From Ottowia beijingensis (lineage in GTDB: Bacteria; Pseudomonadota; Gammaproteobacteria; Burkholderiales; Burkholderiaceae_C): a stretch of 64,000 bases of DNA. Positions 29,192-38,422 of the stretch are shown one piece after another. Position 1 is the stretch's first letter, and every line of letters starts with the position of its first letter. The stretch lies in assembly GCF_013423955.1 (NCBI RefSeq), contig NZ_JACCKX010000001.1, forward strand, positions 2,790,001-2,854,000, in the 5' to 3' direction. Made by a program: the position numbers and the translations under genes. The notes under the pieces were generated by a model, which saw only the letters and a list, made by a program, of their open reading frames with translations, had not been told where the DNA came from and did no database searches.

Positions 29192-30688
29192 TCAGGCGCG
29201 GCGGGCGCGGTGCCAGCGCGCCAGGCGCGGCATCACCAGCACGGCAGCGATGACGACCAGCAGAAAGACCGATACCGGGCGATCCAGGAACACGGTCCAC
29301 TTGCCCTCGCCGATCGACATCGCGTTGCGCAGCTGCGCCTCGGCCAGCGGCCCGAGGATCATGCCGATCACCACCGGCGCGGTCGGAAAGTCGAAGCGCC
29401 GCATCACCACGCCCACGGCGCCGATCACGTAGAGCAGGAACACGTCGAACGCGCTCTGCCGCATGCCATACGCGCCCACGGTGGCGAAGATCAGGATGCC
29501 GGCATACAGCTGCGGCTTCGGGATCTTCAGCAGCTTCACCCACAGCCCCACCATGGGCAGGTTCAGCACCAGCAGCATCAGGTTGCCGATGTACAGCGAG
29601 GCGATCAGCGCCCACACCAACGCCGCCGAGGTGCTGAACAGTTGCGGCCCCGGCTGGATGCCGTAGTTCTGGAACGCCCCCAGCAGGATGGCGGTGGTGT
29701 TGCTGGTGGGGATGCCCAGCGTCAGCAGCGGGATCAGCGCCGTGGTCACCGTGGCGTTGTTGGCCGATTCGGGGCCGGCCACGCCCTCGATGGCGCCCCG
29801 GGTGCCGAACTCGGCCTTGTCCTCGCCCTTGGCCAGCTTCTTCTCGGTGGCGTAGCTCAGGAAGGTGGGAATCTCGGTGCCGCCGGCCGGAATGCAGCCG
29901 AACGGCGCGCCGATGGCCGCGCCGCGCAGCCACGCCGGCACGCTGCGGCGCCAGTCGCGCGCGCTCATGTGCACGCGCGTCAGCGTGTTCTGCGTTTCCA
30001 CCACCTTGCCCTCGAACAGCGCGGCGTGCAGCACCTCGGCCACGGCGAACAGGCCCACGGCCACCAGCACGATCTCGATGCCGTCGAGGAACTCCGGCTT
30101 GCCGCCGGTGTAGCGCGGCTGGCCGCTGATCTGGTCCATGCCGATCAGCCCCACGGCCAGGCCGATGAACAGCGCCGCCAGGCCGCGCACCGTGCTCTTG
30201 CCCAGCACCGCGCTCACGGTGGTGAAGGCCAGCACCATCAGCAGGAAGTACTCGGGCGGGCCCAGGCGCACGGCGTACTCGGCCACCACCGGCGCGAACA
30301 GCGTGACCACCACCGTGGCAATGGTGCCGGCCACGAACGAGCCGATGGCCGCAGTGGCCAGCGCCGCGCCGGCACGGCCGCTCTTGGCCATCTTGTTGCC
30401 TTCCATGGCCGTCACCATGCTGGCGGTTTCGCCCGGCGTGTTGAGCAGGATCGAGGTGGTCGAGCCGCCGTACATGGCGCCGTAGTAGATGCCGGCAAAG
30501 AAGATCATCGACGCCGTGATGTCGACCTTGGCCGTGATCGGCAGCAGCATCGCCACCGTGGTGGCCGGGCCGATGCCGGGCAGCACGCCGACAGCCGTGC
30601 CCAGGGCGCAGCCGAACAGCGCCCACAGCAGGTTGGAGAGCGTCAGCGCCGTGCCGAAGCCGTCCATGAGCATGTTGAAGGTGTCCAT
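29192..30688 (-). CDS. tctA: Tripartite tricarboxylate transporter large permease TctA
   Basis: The 498-residue membrane protein has the TctA signatures [27 protein letters not shown] helix (here [20 protein letters not shown]) near residue 37, [29 protein letters not shown] near 80 in pieces, and [12 protein letters not shown] [15 protein letters not shown] near 340. About 12 helices are expected. Together with TctB it carries citrate or another carboxylate, captured by TctC, across the inner membrane with cation symport. It ends the tctCBA operon; 13 bases separate it from tctB. Confidence 0.95.
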   Translation of the reverse strand: MDTFNMLMDGFGTALTLSNLLWALFGCALGTAVGVLPGIGPATTVAMLLPITAKVDITASMIFFAGIYYGAMYGGSTTSILLNTPGETASMVTAMEGNKMAKSGRAGAALATAAIGSFVAGTIATVVVTLFAPVVAEYAVRLGPPEYFLLMVLAFTTVSAVLGKSTVRGLAALFIGLAVGLIGMDQISGQPRYTGGKPEFLDGIEIVLVAVGLFAVAEVLHAALFEGKVVETQNTLTRVHMSARDWRRSVPAWLRGAAIGAPFGCIPAGGTEIPTFLSYATEKKLAKGEDKAEFGTRGAIEGVAGPESANNATVTTALIPLLTLGIPTSNTTAILLGAFQNYGIQPGPQLFSTSAALVWALIASLYIGNLMLLVLNLPMVGLWVKLLKIPKPQLYAGILIFATVGAYGMRQSAFDVFLLYVIGAVGVVMRRFDFPTAPVVIGMILGPLAEAQLRNAMSIGEGKWTVFLDRPVSVFLLVVIAAVLVMPRLARWHRARRA

Positions 30689-30701
30689 GCGCGGCTCCCC
30701 G

Positions 30702-31262
30702 TCAGATCCAGCCGGTGTTCGTCAGGCCCGGCAGGTTGATCGCCAGGAACTTGGTGAACAGCCAGAACACCGGCGCCGCAATCGCCACGCCGCTCAGGAT
30801 GTCGACCAGCCAGGTGTCGTGCCGCTGGCCGAAGGCGCGCCGCAGGCCCTGCGCGGCCAGCACGTAGGCCAGCGCGCAGCTCAGCACGAAGCCGATGCGT
30901 TCGATCAGCGCCGCGTTCAGCAGCAGGCCGGCGGACACCCAGACGTAGGCCGTCCAATCCGGGCTTTCGTCACCGGGCACTTCCTCCATGTTGCGGTAGC
31001 CGCCGGTGCGCGCGTGCCACAGCAGCACGGCACCGCACGCCATCAGCGTGATGGCCACGACCCAGGGCAGGAAGTTGGCGCCGACGCCGCCGTAGCCGGC
31101 TTCGGCCGAGATGTCGACGGCGCCGACGGCCATCGCCAGGCCGACGCCGATGAGGCCGGCGCTGACCACGGTTTCCCAGATCAGCGTCTTGCGCGAGGGG
31201 TGCGCCGGCTCGGGGTGATCGGGCCGCAGCTCGAGCGGGATATTGGGTTGCGGACTGCTCAT
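30702..31262 (-). CDS. tctB: Tripartite tricarboxylate transporter small permease TctB
   Basis: The 186-residue protein has four predicted helices: TVVSAGLIGVGLAMAVGAVD, LPWVVAITLMACGAVLLW, AGLLLNAALIERIGFVLSCALAYVLA in one long block, and GVAIAAPVFWLFTKFLAI. This is the TctB layout. GGAGGAGACACCC is an unusually strong ribosome site before the ATG at 31262. TctB supports the large permease TctA. A dispersed element sits between this gene and tctC. Confidence 0.92.
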   Translation of the reverse strand: MSSPQPNIPLELRPDHPEPAHPSRKTLIWETVVSAGLIGVGLAMAVGAVDISAEAGYGGVGANFLPWVVAITLMACGAVLLWHARTGGYRNMEEVPGDESPDWTAYVWVSAGLLLNAALIERIGFVLSCALAYVLAAQGLRRAFGQRHDTWLVDILSGVAIAAPVFWLFTKFLAINLPGLTNTGWI

Positions 31263-31330
31263 CGGGTGTCTCCTCCGGCGCCACGCAGCCGCTGCCGCCC
31301 AGGGAGCGGCAGGGCTCGTTCACTCTGTTA

Positions 31331-31375
31331 TTGATAGCTGCTGGCGCCCTTTGGACAGGGGTTCAAGGGCTTTTT
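31331..31375 (+). repeat. Dispersed element, diverged
   Basis: TTGATAGCTGCTGGCGCCCT, then TTGGACAGGGGTTCAAGGGC and TTTTT. It lies in the tctC-tctB gap and is followed on the plus strand by a short T run. Confidence 0.7.
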
Positions 31376-31380
31376 CATCA

Positions 31381-32352
31381 TCAACCGGCGATCATGCCCG
31401 ACTTGGCCATGATGGCGCGCAGGCTGGCGAATTCGTCGTCGACGAACTTGCTGAAGGCATCGCCGGTGAGCACGGCCGACGTCCAGTCGTTCTTCTTCAG
31501 CGCTTCCTGCCACGAGGCGGATTGCGTGGTGGCGACGATGGCGTCGATCAGCGTCTTGCGCTGCGCCGGCGTGATGCCGGGGCCGCCGAACACGCCGCGC
31601 CAGTTGCCGATCTCGACGTTGATGCCCTGCTCCTTGAGCGTGGGCACGTCCTTGATGCTGGCCAGCCGCTGCGCGCTGGTCACGGCGATGGGCTTCATCT
31701 TGCCGGTGGCGATGTACTCGGCGAACTCGCTGTAGCCCGAGCCGCCCACCGTCACGTTGCCGCCCAGGATGGCCGCCGTCGCCTCGCCGCCGCCGCGGAA
31801 GGCGACATAGTTGATCTTGGCCGGGTCGACACCGGCCTCGCGCGCGATCATGGCCGCGGCGATGTGCTCGGTGGAACCGCGCGAGCCACCGCCCCACTTC
31901 ACGCTGCCCGGGTCCTTCTTGAGCTGGGCGATCACGTCGGCCATGGTCTTGTGCGGCGAGTTGGCCGGCAGCACGAACACGTTGTATTCGGTCGTCAGGC
32001 GCGCCAGCGGCGTGGCCTGCATCAGGTTCAGCGGCGAGCGGCTGGTGATCAGGCCGCCCAGCATCACCGCGCCCATCACCATCATCTGGTGGCCGTCGCC
32101 CTTGGCACCGGCCAGGAAAGGCGCCAGGCCCAGCGCGCCGGCCGCGCCGCCCTTGTTGTCGTAGGTCACGGTGGCGGCCTGCTTGGCATCCAGCATGGCC
32201 TTGCCCAGCGCGCGCCCGGTGGTGTCCCAGCCGCCGCCCGGGTTGGCCGGGATCAGCATCTTCAGGTTGGCACCGGGCTGCGCCCAGGCAACGGGCAGGG
32301 CGCCGGTGGCGGCCAGGGCGGCGAGGGTCTTGAGGAAGGTGTCGCGGCGCAT
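31381..32352 (-). CDS. tctC: Tripartite tricarboxylate transporter substrate-binding protein TctC
   Basis: The 323-residue protein has a signal peptide (MRRDTFLKTLAALAATGALP, then VAWAQ). The TctC/Bug fold follows: LKMLIPANPGGGWDTTGRAL, YDNKGGAAG, KWGGGSRGSTEH, NYVAFRGGGEATAAILGG and MKPIAVTSAQRLAS. The first binding loop PANPGGGWD is typical of the citrate-type members. AAGGAGACAAGC sets the start at 32352. It is the first gene of tctCBA and faces the tctDE regulators across 128 bases, the standard arrangement in which TctDE controls the transporter. Confidence 0.94.
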   Translation of the reverse strand: MRRDTFLKTLAALAATGALPVAWAQPGANLKMLIPANPGGGWDTTGRALGKAMLDAKQAATVTYDNKGGAAGALGLAPFLAGAKGDGHQMMVMGAVMLGGLITSRSPLNLMQATPLARLTTEYNVFVLPANSPHKTMADVIAQLKKDPGSVKWGGGSRGSTEHIAAAMIAREAGVDPAKINYVAFRGGGEATAAILGGNVTVGGSGYSEFAEYIATGKMKPIAVTSAQRLASIKDVPTLKEQGINVEIGNWRGVFGGPGITPAQRKTLIDAIVATTQSASWQEALKKNDWTSAVLTGDAFSKFVDDEFASLRAIMAKSGMIAG

Positions 32353-32480
32353 GCTTGTCTCCTTGTGTAGAACGGAATGGAACGGATCGATGATGTGGAG
32401 CGAGGCTGTCAATCGGCTGTCCGCCGCCTCGGGGTTTACCCGGGCGCGGGCGCTGCGGGCGCTGCGGTATCGTGCCGCGC

Positions 32481-33161
32481 ATGAAGCTGCTGGTGGTGGA
32501 GGACGACCCGGCGTTGCAGGCCACGCTGGTGCGCACGTTCGCGCGGCGCGGCTTCGTGGTGGCCGCCGTCGGCGACGGCCCGGCCGCGCTGCAGCGCTGG
32601 GCCGCCAGCCTGCCCGACGCGGTGGTGCTCGACCTGTCGCTGCCGGGCCTGGACGGCCTGCAGGTGCTGGCGCAGGCGCGCGCGCAGGGCCTGCGCACGC
32701 CGGTGCTCATCCTCACCGCGCGCGGCGCCGTGGGCGACCGGGTGCTGGGGCTGAACGCCGGCGCCGACGACTACCTGCCCAAGCCCTTCGACCTGGACGA
32801 GCTGGAGGCCCGCCTGCGCGCGCTGGTGCGCCGCAGCGCGCCCGAGCACGACGCGATGCCCGCGGCCGGCGTGCAGATCGGCCGAATTCGCTTCGAGCGC
32901 GACGGCGGCGCCATCTACCGCGATGGTGTGCCTATGGAGCTGACCCCGCGCGAGCTGGCGCTGATGCATGCGCTGCTGGCGCGCCCCGGCCACGCGGTGG
33001 CCAAGGAGCGGCTGTTCGAGCAGGTGTTCCCCGGCGAGGCCGAGGTGCGCTACGAGGCCATCGAAGTGGTGGCCTACCGCCTGCGCCGCAAGCTGGCCGA
33101 TACCGGGCTGGAGCTGGTCACGCTGCGTGGCCTGGGCTACCTGATGCGGGCGGCGCCGTGA
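32481..33161 (+). CDS. tctD: Response regulator TctD (OmpR family)
   Basis: The 226-residue regulator has a receiver domain with acidic pair EDD, phospho-acceptor Asp in VVLDLSLPG near residue 51, Thr in ILTARG and Lys in LPKPFD. A winged-helix DNA-binding domain follows (LTPRELALMHALLARPGHAV to LRRKLADTGLELVTLRGLGY). It is divergent from tctC and overlaps tctE by four bases. Under TctDE, known relatives activate the tctCBA operon when the carboxylate is present. A GTG nine bases upstream in frame is an alternative start. Confidence 0.93.
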   Translation: MKLLVVEDDPALQATLVRTFARRGFVVAAVGDGPAALQRWAASLPDAVVLDLSLPGLDGLQVLAQARAQGLRTPVLILTARGAVGDRVLGLNAGADDYLPKPFDLDELEARLRALVRRSAPEHDAMPAAGVQIGRIRFERDGGAIYRDGVPMELTPRELALMHALLARPGHAVAKERLFEQVFPGEAEVRYEAIEVVAYRLRRKLADTGLELVTLRGLGYLMRAAP

Positions 33162-34560
33162 GCGTTGCGCGCACGCGCTCGCTCAGGCGCCAGCTGCTGG
33201 CGGGCATCCTGCTGCCGCTGCTGCTGATCGTCGCCTTCAACACCTGGAGCCTGTACCGCGAGGCGCTCGGGGCGCTCAACACCGCCTACGACCGCACCCT
33301 GCTGGCCTCGGCCAAGAGCCTGGGCGAATGGCTCGATATCCAGGGCGAGGGCGATGCGGCGCGCCTGCAGGCCAACGTGCCCTCGGCGGCGCTGGAGGCG
33401 TTCGAGGCCGACCTGCGCAGCCGCATGGCGTTCCGCATCTCCACGCGCCAGGGGCTGCTGCTGTCGGGCTACGACGACCTGCCGATGTGGCATGGCGAAA
33501 TTCCCATGCAGCCGCCGTATGCCGCGCTGGTCGACTTCTACGACGGCGCGTTCCGCGGCGAGCCGGTGCGCATGGCGGTGCTGCTGCAGCCGGTGGCTAG
33601 CGGCAGCGGGCGCGACGTGGCCGTGGTGCAGGTGGCCGAGACGCTGGAGATACGCCACGCGCTGGCGCGGCAGATCCTGTGGGACACGCTGGCGCGCCAG
33701 GCGGCGCTGATCGCGCTGATCGCCGCCACCGTGATCGCCGTCGTCCAGCTCGCCACGCGGCCGGTGCGGCGCCTCAGCCACGAGCTGCAGGGCCGGCCCG
33801 ACGACGACCTGCGCCCCATCGCCGCGCCCGACGCGCCGCGCGAGCTGCAGCCGCTGATCGCCGCCACCAACGCCCACATGCGCCGCCACGGCGAGATGGC
33901 GGCGCAGCAGAAGCGCTTCGTGCGCGACGCCTCGCACCAGCTGCGCACGCCGCTGGCGGTGCTGAAGGCGCAGGTGCAGTCGGCCCGGCGCGGCGACGTG
34001 CCGCCCGCGCAGGCGCTGGCCGAGATCGAGGACACCGTCGACCGCGCCACGCTGCTGGCCAACCAGATGCTGGCGCTGGCCAAGGTGGCGCAGCTCCGGC
34101 AGCAGGCTGACGCGTCGGCCAGCGCCTTCGACACCATCGTGCGCGACGTGGCGCTGGAGCTGTCGCCCCTGATCGCCGAACGCGCGCTCGACTTCAGCCT
34201 GCAGGTCGAGCCGCTGACGCTGCCGGCGCACGAATGGATGCTGCGCGAACTCACGCGCAACCTGCTGCACAACGCCGTGCGGCACACGCCGCCGGGCGGG
34301 CCGCTGTGCATCACCCTGGCGCGCGTGGGCGATCAGGCGCGCCTCACCGTGGCCGATGGCGGGCCGGGGTCGAGCCGGACCTGGCCAAACGCCTGTTCCA
34401 GCCGTTCCGCTCCGGCGCCGGCGGCTCGGGCTTCGGCCTGGGCCTGGCGATCTGCCACGAGATCACCCAGGCGCTGGGCGGCAGCATCCAGCTGCTCAAC
34501 CGCAGGCAGAATGGGCGCATCGTCGGTCTCGACGCCATCGTCACCCTGCCGCTTTCATGA
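33158..34560 (+). CDS. tctE: Sensor histidine kinase TctE, apparent frameshift
   Basis: Starting at a GTG that overlaps the tctD stop, the restored kinase is about 467 residues. It has a first helix (LLAGILLPLLLIVAFNTWSL), a periplasmic sensor of about 150 residues with SGYDDLPMWHGEIP, typical of TctE, and a second helix. HAMP-type linker, H-box RDASHQLRTPLAVLKAQV, N-box LLHNAVRHTPPGG and G-boxes follow. The frame breaks at the GGGG at 34366-34369; one more G gives ADGGPGVEPDLAKRLFQPF and GSGFGLGLAI. It phosphorylates TctD in response to extracellular tricarboxylate. Confidence 0.92.
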
Positions 34561-34993
34561 GTGCCACCGCCGCCCCAGCCGACAGCATGCGCCTGGACAA
34601 GTGGCTGTGGGCCGCGCGCTTCTACAAGACCCGCGCGCTGGCGGTGGAGGAGATCGGCCGTGGCCGTGTGCTGGTGGCGGGGCCAGCGTCAAGCCCGCGC
34701 GCGAGATCCGGCCGGGCGACGTGGTGACGGTGCGGCGGGGCGCCGTGGCGCGCCAGGTCGTGGTGCGCGGCCTCAGCGCCCAGCGCGGGCCGGCGCCGGT
34801 GGCGCAGCAGCTGTACGACGAAACCCCCGAGAGCATCGCCGCGCGCGAGCAAGCGGCGGCCGCGCGCCGGCTGGCGCCGGAGCCCGCGCACGCCATCGCG
34901 CAGGGCCGCCCCACCAAGCGCGACCGCCGCGCCATCGACCAGCAGCGGCGCGGCGACTGGGGCGAGCGCTGGTCGGCGTCGCTGGACGACTGA
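34557..34993 (+). CDS. hslR: S4-domain RNA-binding protein, Hsp15/HslR type, apparent frameshift
   Basis: Restored length is about 145 residues. The S4 motif is at the N-terminus: MRLDKWLWAARFYKTRALAV and GRVLV. It then continues with SVKPAREIRPGDVVTVRRG and a basic tail. Hsp15 binds stalled 50S subunits carrying a nascent chain and helps recycle them. The frame breaks at the GGGG at 34679-34682; one more G joins VAGASVKPAR. The start overlaps the tctE stop by four bases, so it is co-translated with the sensor kinase although the functions are not obviously linked. Confidence 0.88.
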
Positions 34994-35189
34994 TGCCCGC
35001 GGGCGCCCGACGCCGCAGCGCCCGTGGGCGTTGCGCCAGCGCCGGCAAGGCTTCGGCAGGCCCAGCCCCCACGCTGTCGTGCCTCTGAACGCGCCACCGC
35101 ATGCGCCCCGCCGCTGCGCCGCCCCGCGGGCGGTGCCAGAATCGGCCAGCACCGGCACGGGCCGGCCGCGCAGCATCACACCGATCCCG

Positions 35190-36062
35190 ATGAGCGACAT
35201 CACCGTCCCCACCTTCCTGCCCCTGGCCGAGCGCGCACGCCTGGCCCAGGCCCGCCGCCTCACCACGCCGTGCGGCGATGGCGAACTGGTCTGGCACGCC
35301 TGGGGCGAGCCGCGCGCCGGCGTGCCGCCGCTGGTGCTGTTCCATGGCGGCAGCGGCAGCTGGACGCACTGGGTGAAGAACATCCTGCCCCTGGTCGATG
35401 CCGGCCGCAGCGTGTGGGCGGTCGATCTGCCCGGCTTTGGCGACTCGGGCCCGCCCACCGGCGGCAGCGATGCGGATGCGATGGTCGCGCCGCTGGCCGC
35501 CAGCCTGCGTCAGTTGATGGGCGACGAGCCGGTCGATCTGGTCGGCTTTTCCTTCGGCGGCATGACGGCCGGCCTGCTGCTGGCCGCGCACCCGCAACTG
35601 GCGCGACGCCTGGTGCTGGTGGGCGCGCCGGCCATGGGCGTGGTGCCGCGGCGCCAGTTCGAGCTGAAGGCCTGGCGCCACCTGAAGACGCCGCAGGAGC
35701 AGGCCGACATCCACCGCCACAACCTGGGCGTGCTGATGCTGCACGACCACGACCTGATCGACGGCCTGGCGCTGGAGGTGCACATCGCCAACGTGCAGCG
35801 CGACCGCCTGCCGCGCCGCCGGCTGGCGCACACCGACATCCTGGCGCGCAGCCTGCCGCAGGTGCCGTGCCCGGTGCACACCATCTACGGCGCGCACGAC
35901 GCCATCTACCGCCAGTACATCCACCAGCTGGAAGACGCCTTCGCCGCCGCCGCGCCCGCCTTTCGCGGCATGCAGCTGATCGAGGGCGCCGGCCACTGGG
36001 TGCAGTTCGAGGCGCCCGAGGCCTTCGATGCGGCGCTGGAGCGGGCGCTGTCGTCGGCATGA
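35190..36062 (+). CDS. Alpha/beta fold hydrolase
   Basis: The 290-residue product has the hydrolase pattern: oxyanion LFHGGSGSWTHW, DLPGFGDSG, the nucleophile elbow LVGFSFGGM near residue 130, an acid candidate in YGAHDAIY, and the histidine in GAGHWVQFE. It looks like the 2-hydroxymuconic-semialdehyde hydrolase or menaquinone-type MhpC/BphD branch, but no pathway genes are near, so the substrate is open. The ATG at 35190 (MSDITVP) lies just before the fold begins. A CGCAGAG hairpin follows the stop. Confidence 0.85.
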   Translation: MSDITVPTFLPLAERARLAQARRLTTPCGDGELVWHAWGEPRAGVPPLVLFHGGSGSWTHWVKNILPLVDAGRSVWAVDLPGFGDSGPPTGGSDADAMVAPLAASLRQLMGDEPVDLVGFSFGGMTAGLLLAAHPQLARRLVLVGAPAMGVVPRRQFELKAWRHLKTPQEQADIHRHNLGVLMLHDHDLIDGLALEVHIANVQRDRLPRRRLAHTDILARSLPQVPCPVHTIYGAHDAIYRQYIHQLEDAFAAAAPAFRGMQLIEGAGHWVQFEAPEAFDAALERALSSA

Positions 36063-36076
36063 CGCCAACACAACAG

Positions 36077-36170
36077 CCGGACGCAGAGGACGCAGAGATT
36101 GCGCAGAGGACGCAAAGGAACATCCAGGAAAACTGGTTTCTTCTGCGTCCTTTGCGTCCTCTGCGTCCGG
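36077..36170. repeat. CGCAGAG-type long hairpin, copy 2
   Basis: CCGGACGCAGAGGACGCAGA on the left and TGCGTCCTCTGCGTCCGG-type sequence on the right are near-perfect inverse copies, with an inner AACATCCAGGAAAACTGGTT region. It lies between two genes and just upstream of the FrnE-like start. Confidence 0.85.
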
Positions 36171-36204
36171 TATTCTGTCTCCTGCTCACGCCCCAAGGAC
36201 GCCC

Positions 36205-36857
36205 ATGACCACCCCCTCAAGATCGACTTCGTCTCCGACATCGCCTGCCCCTGGTGCGCCGTCGGCCTGGCCTCGCTGCAGCGCGCGCTGGCGCAAAGCG
36301 CCGACGCGGTGCAGGCCACGCTGCACTTCCAGCCCTTCGAGCTGAACCCCGACATGCCGCCCGGCGGCGAGGAGATCAACGAACACCTGGCGCGCAAGTA
36401 CGGCGGCACGCCGGCGCAGTTCGAGGCCAACCGCGCCGCCATCCGCGAGCGCGGCGCCGCCGTGGGCTTCAGCTTCAACCCGGCCGGGCGCGGGCGCATC
36501 TACAACACCTTCAACGCGCACCGCCTGCTGCACTGGGCTGGCCTGCAGGGCGCCGAGCCGCAACTGGCGCTGAAGCGCGCGTTGCTCGACGCCTACCACG
36601 GCCGCGGCGAGGCGGTGGAGCAGGACGACGTGCTGCTGGCCGCGGTCGAGGCTGCGGGGCTGGATGCGGCGCGGGCGCGCGAGATTCTGGCGGGCGACGA
36701 CTACGCCGCCGAAGTGCGCCAGGCCGAGGCCTTCTGGCAGCAGGCGGGCATCCGCTCGGTGCCGGCGGTGGTCATCAACGAGCGCCACCTCATCAGCGGC
36801 GGCCAGCCGCCCGAGGTGTTCGAGCAGGCGCTGCGCCAGATCGCGCAGGCGGGCTGA
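36205..36857 (+). CDS. DsbA-family oxidoreductase, FrnE type, apparent frameshift at the 5' end
   Basis: Restored length is about 217 residues. The thioredoxin-fold protein has the active site DIACPWCAVG near residue 14, a helical insert with FELNPDMPPGGEEI and FNPAGRGRIYNTFNAHRLLHWA, and the cis-proline region GIRSVPAVVINE. This is the cytoplasmic FrnE/HCCA-isomerase-like group. The ATG at 36205 has AAGGAC upstream but the frame breaks at the CCCCC at 36212-36216; one more C gives MTTPLKIDFVSD. Without this repair the only in-frame start would lie inside the hairpin element upstream. Confidence 0.88.
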
Positions 36858-36867
36858 GCCACCCGCC

Positions 36868-36909
36868 GCCCGCCATCGGTCTGTGGCAGCGGGCTTGCCC
36901 GCGATGGCG
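36868..36909 (+). repeat. 42-base direct repeat with REP-like core, copy 1
   Basis: GCCCGCCATCGGTCTGTGGC followed by AGCGGGCTTGCCCGCGATGG and CG. It is identical to 37023-37064. Confidence 0.85.
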
Positions 36910-36962
36910 GTGCCCGCGCCCGCGCCGCGGTCACGCAGGGACCATATACTCCCCACATACCC

Positions 36963-37000
36963 ATCTGCTAGCGCCCGTCCTCAGGGCGCTGAAGTCATAT
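36963..37000 (+). repeat. Dispersed element, diverged
   Basis: ATCTGCTAGCGCCCGTCCTC, then AGGGCGCTGAAGTCATAT. AGCGCCC and GGGCGCT can pair. CATATACTCCCC-type motifs flank it. Confidence 0.6.
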
Positions 37001-37022
37001 ACCCACCATATATGATCGTGGC

Positions 37023-37064
37023 GCCCGCCATCGGTCTGTGGCAGCGGGCTTGCCCGCGATGGCG
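37023..37064 (+). repeat. 42-base direct repeat with REP-like core, copy 2
   Basis: Perfect copy of 36868-36909 at a distance of 155 bases in the same orientation. Direct repeats of this length can recombine and delete the DNA between them. Confidence 0.85.
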
Positions 37065-37099
37065 TCAGCAACACCTGTCCCGCGCTCGCCTGTTGCTCA

Positions 37100-37160
37100 C
37101 ATACTCCCACCATGGCTATCCGCCAGCGCCTGAATGATGGGCGCTTAAAAGGCATACTCC
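37100..37160 (+). repeat. Dispersed element, CATACTCCC-flanked variant
   Basis: CATACTCCCACCATGGCTAT, then CCGCCAGCGCCTGAATGATG and GGCGCTTAAAAGGCATACTC. Its right end is 13 bases before the ATG of the truncated cytochrome gene. Confidence 0.6.
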
Positions 37161-37172
37161 TATCAATCGTCC

Positions 37173-37580
37173 ATGCAGCGTCCCTTGCGGCCGGCCGGCA
37201 CCGTGGCGCTGCTGCTGGCCGTGATCGCGCCGCTCACGTTGAGTGGCCTGGGCGTGTACCGGCAACGAGCCGGCGGCGACTGGCTGGAAGAGGTGCACGA
37301 GTTCTTCGGCAACGGCATGCTGGCGCTGGTGCTGGCCCACATCGGCGTGGTGCTGGGCCTGTCGCTGCTGCGCCGGCGCAACCTGGTGGCGCCCATGCTG
37401 ACGGGTCGCACGGCCGGCGCGGAGCCGGATCTGGTCAAGCGTTCATACACCGGCGTGGCCGCGCTGCTGCTGATGGCGGTGTTGGCCTTCTGGGCCTGGC
37501 AGTGGCAGACCGCGCCGGCGGCGGGCGATGCGGGCCACGCCGCACAATCGCACCATGACGACGATGACGACGACGATTGA
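37173..37580 (+). CDS. C-terminal half of a cytochrome b561-type membrane protein with Asp-rich tail
   Basis: The 135-residue product has three helices: VALLLAVIAPLTLSGLGVY, MLALVLAHIGVVLGLSLL and GVAALLLMAVLAFWAWQW. The stretch LEEVHEFFGNGMLALVLAHIGVV, then RRRNLVAPMLTGR, matches the second half of diheme cytochrome b561 proteins, with heme-ligand-type histidines in VHEF and LAHIG. The first half, with the other ligands, is absent; its place upstream is taken by repeats. The tail is SHHDDDDDDD, which could bind metal. It ends 11 bases before a response-regulator gene. It is either a 5'-deleted remnant or a short family member; the repeats favour truncation. Confidence 0.65.
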   Translation: MQRPLRPAGTVALLLAVIAPLTLSGLGVYRQRAGGDWLEEVHEFFGNGMLALVLAHIGVVLGLSLLRRRNLVAPMLTGRTAGAEPDLVKRSYTGVAALLLMAVLAFWAWQWQTAPAAGDAGHAAQSHHDDDDDDD

Positions 37581-37591
37581 GGTGCTGCCCC

Positions 37592-38246
37592 ATGCGCGTG
37601 CTGCTGGCTGAAGACGACGAACTGCTGGGTTCGGGCCTGAAGGCCGGCCTGGGCCAGCAGGGCTTTGCGGTGGACTGGGTGCGCGACGGCGTGGCCGCCG
37701 AGCGCGAACTGCTGACGCAGCAGCACGCCGTGGCCGTGCTCGACCTCGGCCTGCCGCGCCAGGACGGGCTGGACGCGCTGGCCGCGGTGCGCGCCCAGGG
37801 CGTGCGCACGCCGATCCTGATCCTGACCGCGCGCGACGCCATCGACACGCGCATCCAGGGGCTGGACGGCGGGGCCGACGACTACCTCGTCAAGCCCGTC
37901 GACCTGGGCGAGCTGGCGGCGCGCCTGCGCGCGCTGGTGCGGCGCGCCCACGGCGTGCCCACCACGCGCCTCACGCTGGGGGCAGTCTCCTCGACCCGGC
38001 CGCGCGCCAGGTGTGGCGCGGCGACGAGCTGGTGGAGCTGTCGGTGCGCGAGTTCGACCTGCTGCACGTGTTCATGCTCAACGGCGACCGCGTGCTGTCG
38101 CGCGAGCAGATCGAGCAGCACCTGTACAAATGGGGCAGCGAGGTCAGCAGCAACGCGGTGGAAGTGCACATCCACAACCTGCGGCGCAAGCTGGGGCGGA
38201 ACTGATCGAGACCATTCGCGGCGTGGGCTACGTGGCCAGGAAATGA
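37592..38246 (+). CDS. QseB/PmrA-like response regulator, two apparent frameshifts
   Basis: Restored length is about 218 residues. The receiver domain has EDDELLGSG, phospho-acceptor Asp in VLDLGLPRQDG near residue 51, LTARD and LVKPVDL. The winged-helix domain has LSVREFDLLHVFMLNGDRVL, the recognition region SSNAVEVHIHNLRRKLG and the final TIRGVGYVARK. Frames break at the GGGGG at 37978-37982 (one more G gives LGGSLLDPAARQVWRG) and the GGGG at 38193-38196 (one more G gives RRKLGAELIET). It is paired with the kinase at 38423. The gene before it, a cytochrome b561 half with an acidic tail, is a common neighbour type of such systems. Confidence 0.88.
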
Positions 38247-38422
38247 TGATCATCCCCTGAGCGGCTTGCGCCGCTTCCCTTCTCTCGCTTCGCGGGAAGG
38301 GGGCGCACCCAGCGGGCGGGCCAAGCCCTTGCGCGGGTGCCCGCGTGTGGCCTGCTCCGCGGCCGGTTGGCTCCTGGTGAATCATCGGTTGCCGACGATG
38401 TGCGACGCTTTGGTCTTTTGAG

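Larger units (their letters stand above)
36858..37172. other. 315-base repeat-only region before a truncated gene
   Basis: No gene is visible. The stretch holds a 42-base perfect direct repeat (36868-36909 and 37023-37064), each copy with a REP-like core, and two dispersed elements (36963-37000 and 37100-37160). Motifs of the form CATATACTCCC recur. It sits where the first half of a cytochrome b561 gene would be expected. Confidence 0.7.

Noticed and set aside
36868..37160. CRISPR-like array
   Set aside because: Only two identical 42-base units with a single 113-base spacing, palindromic core, no cas genes; they are REP-type repeats.
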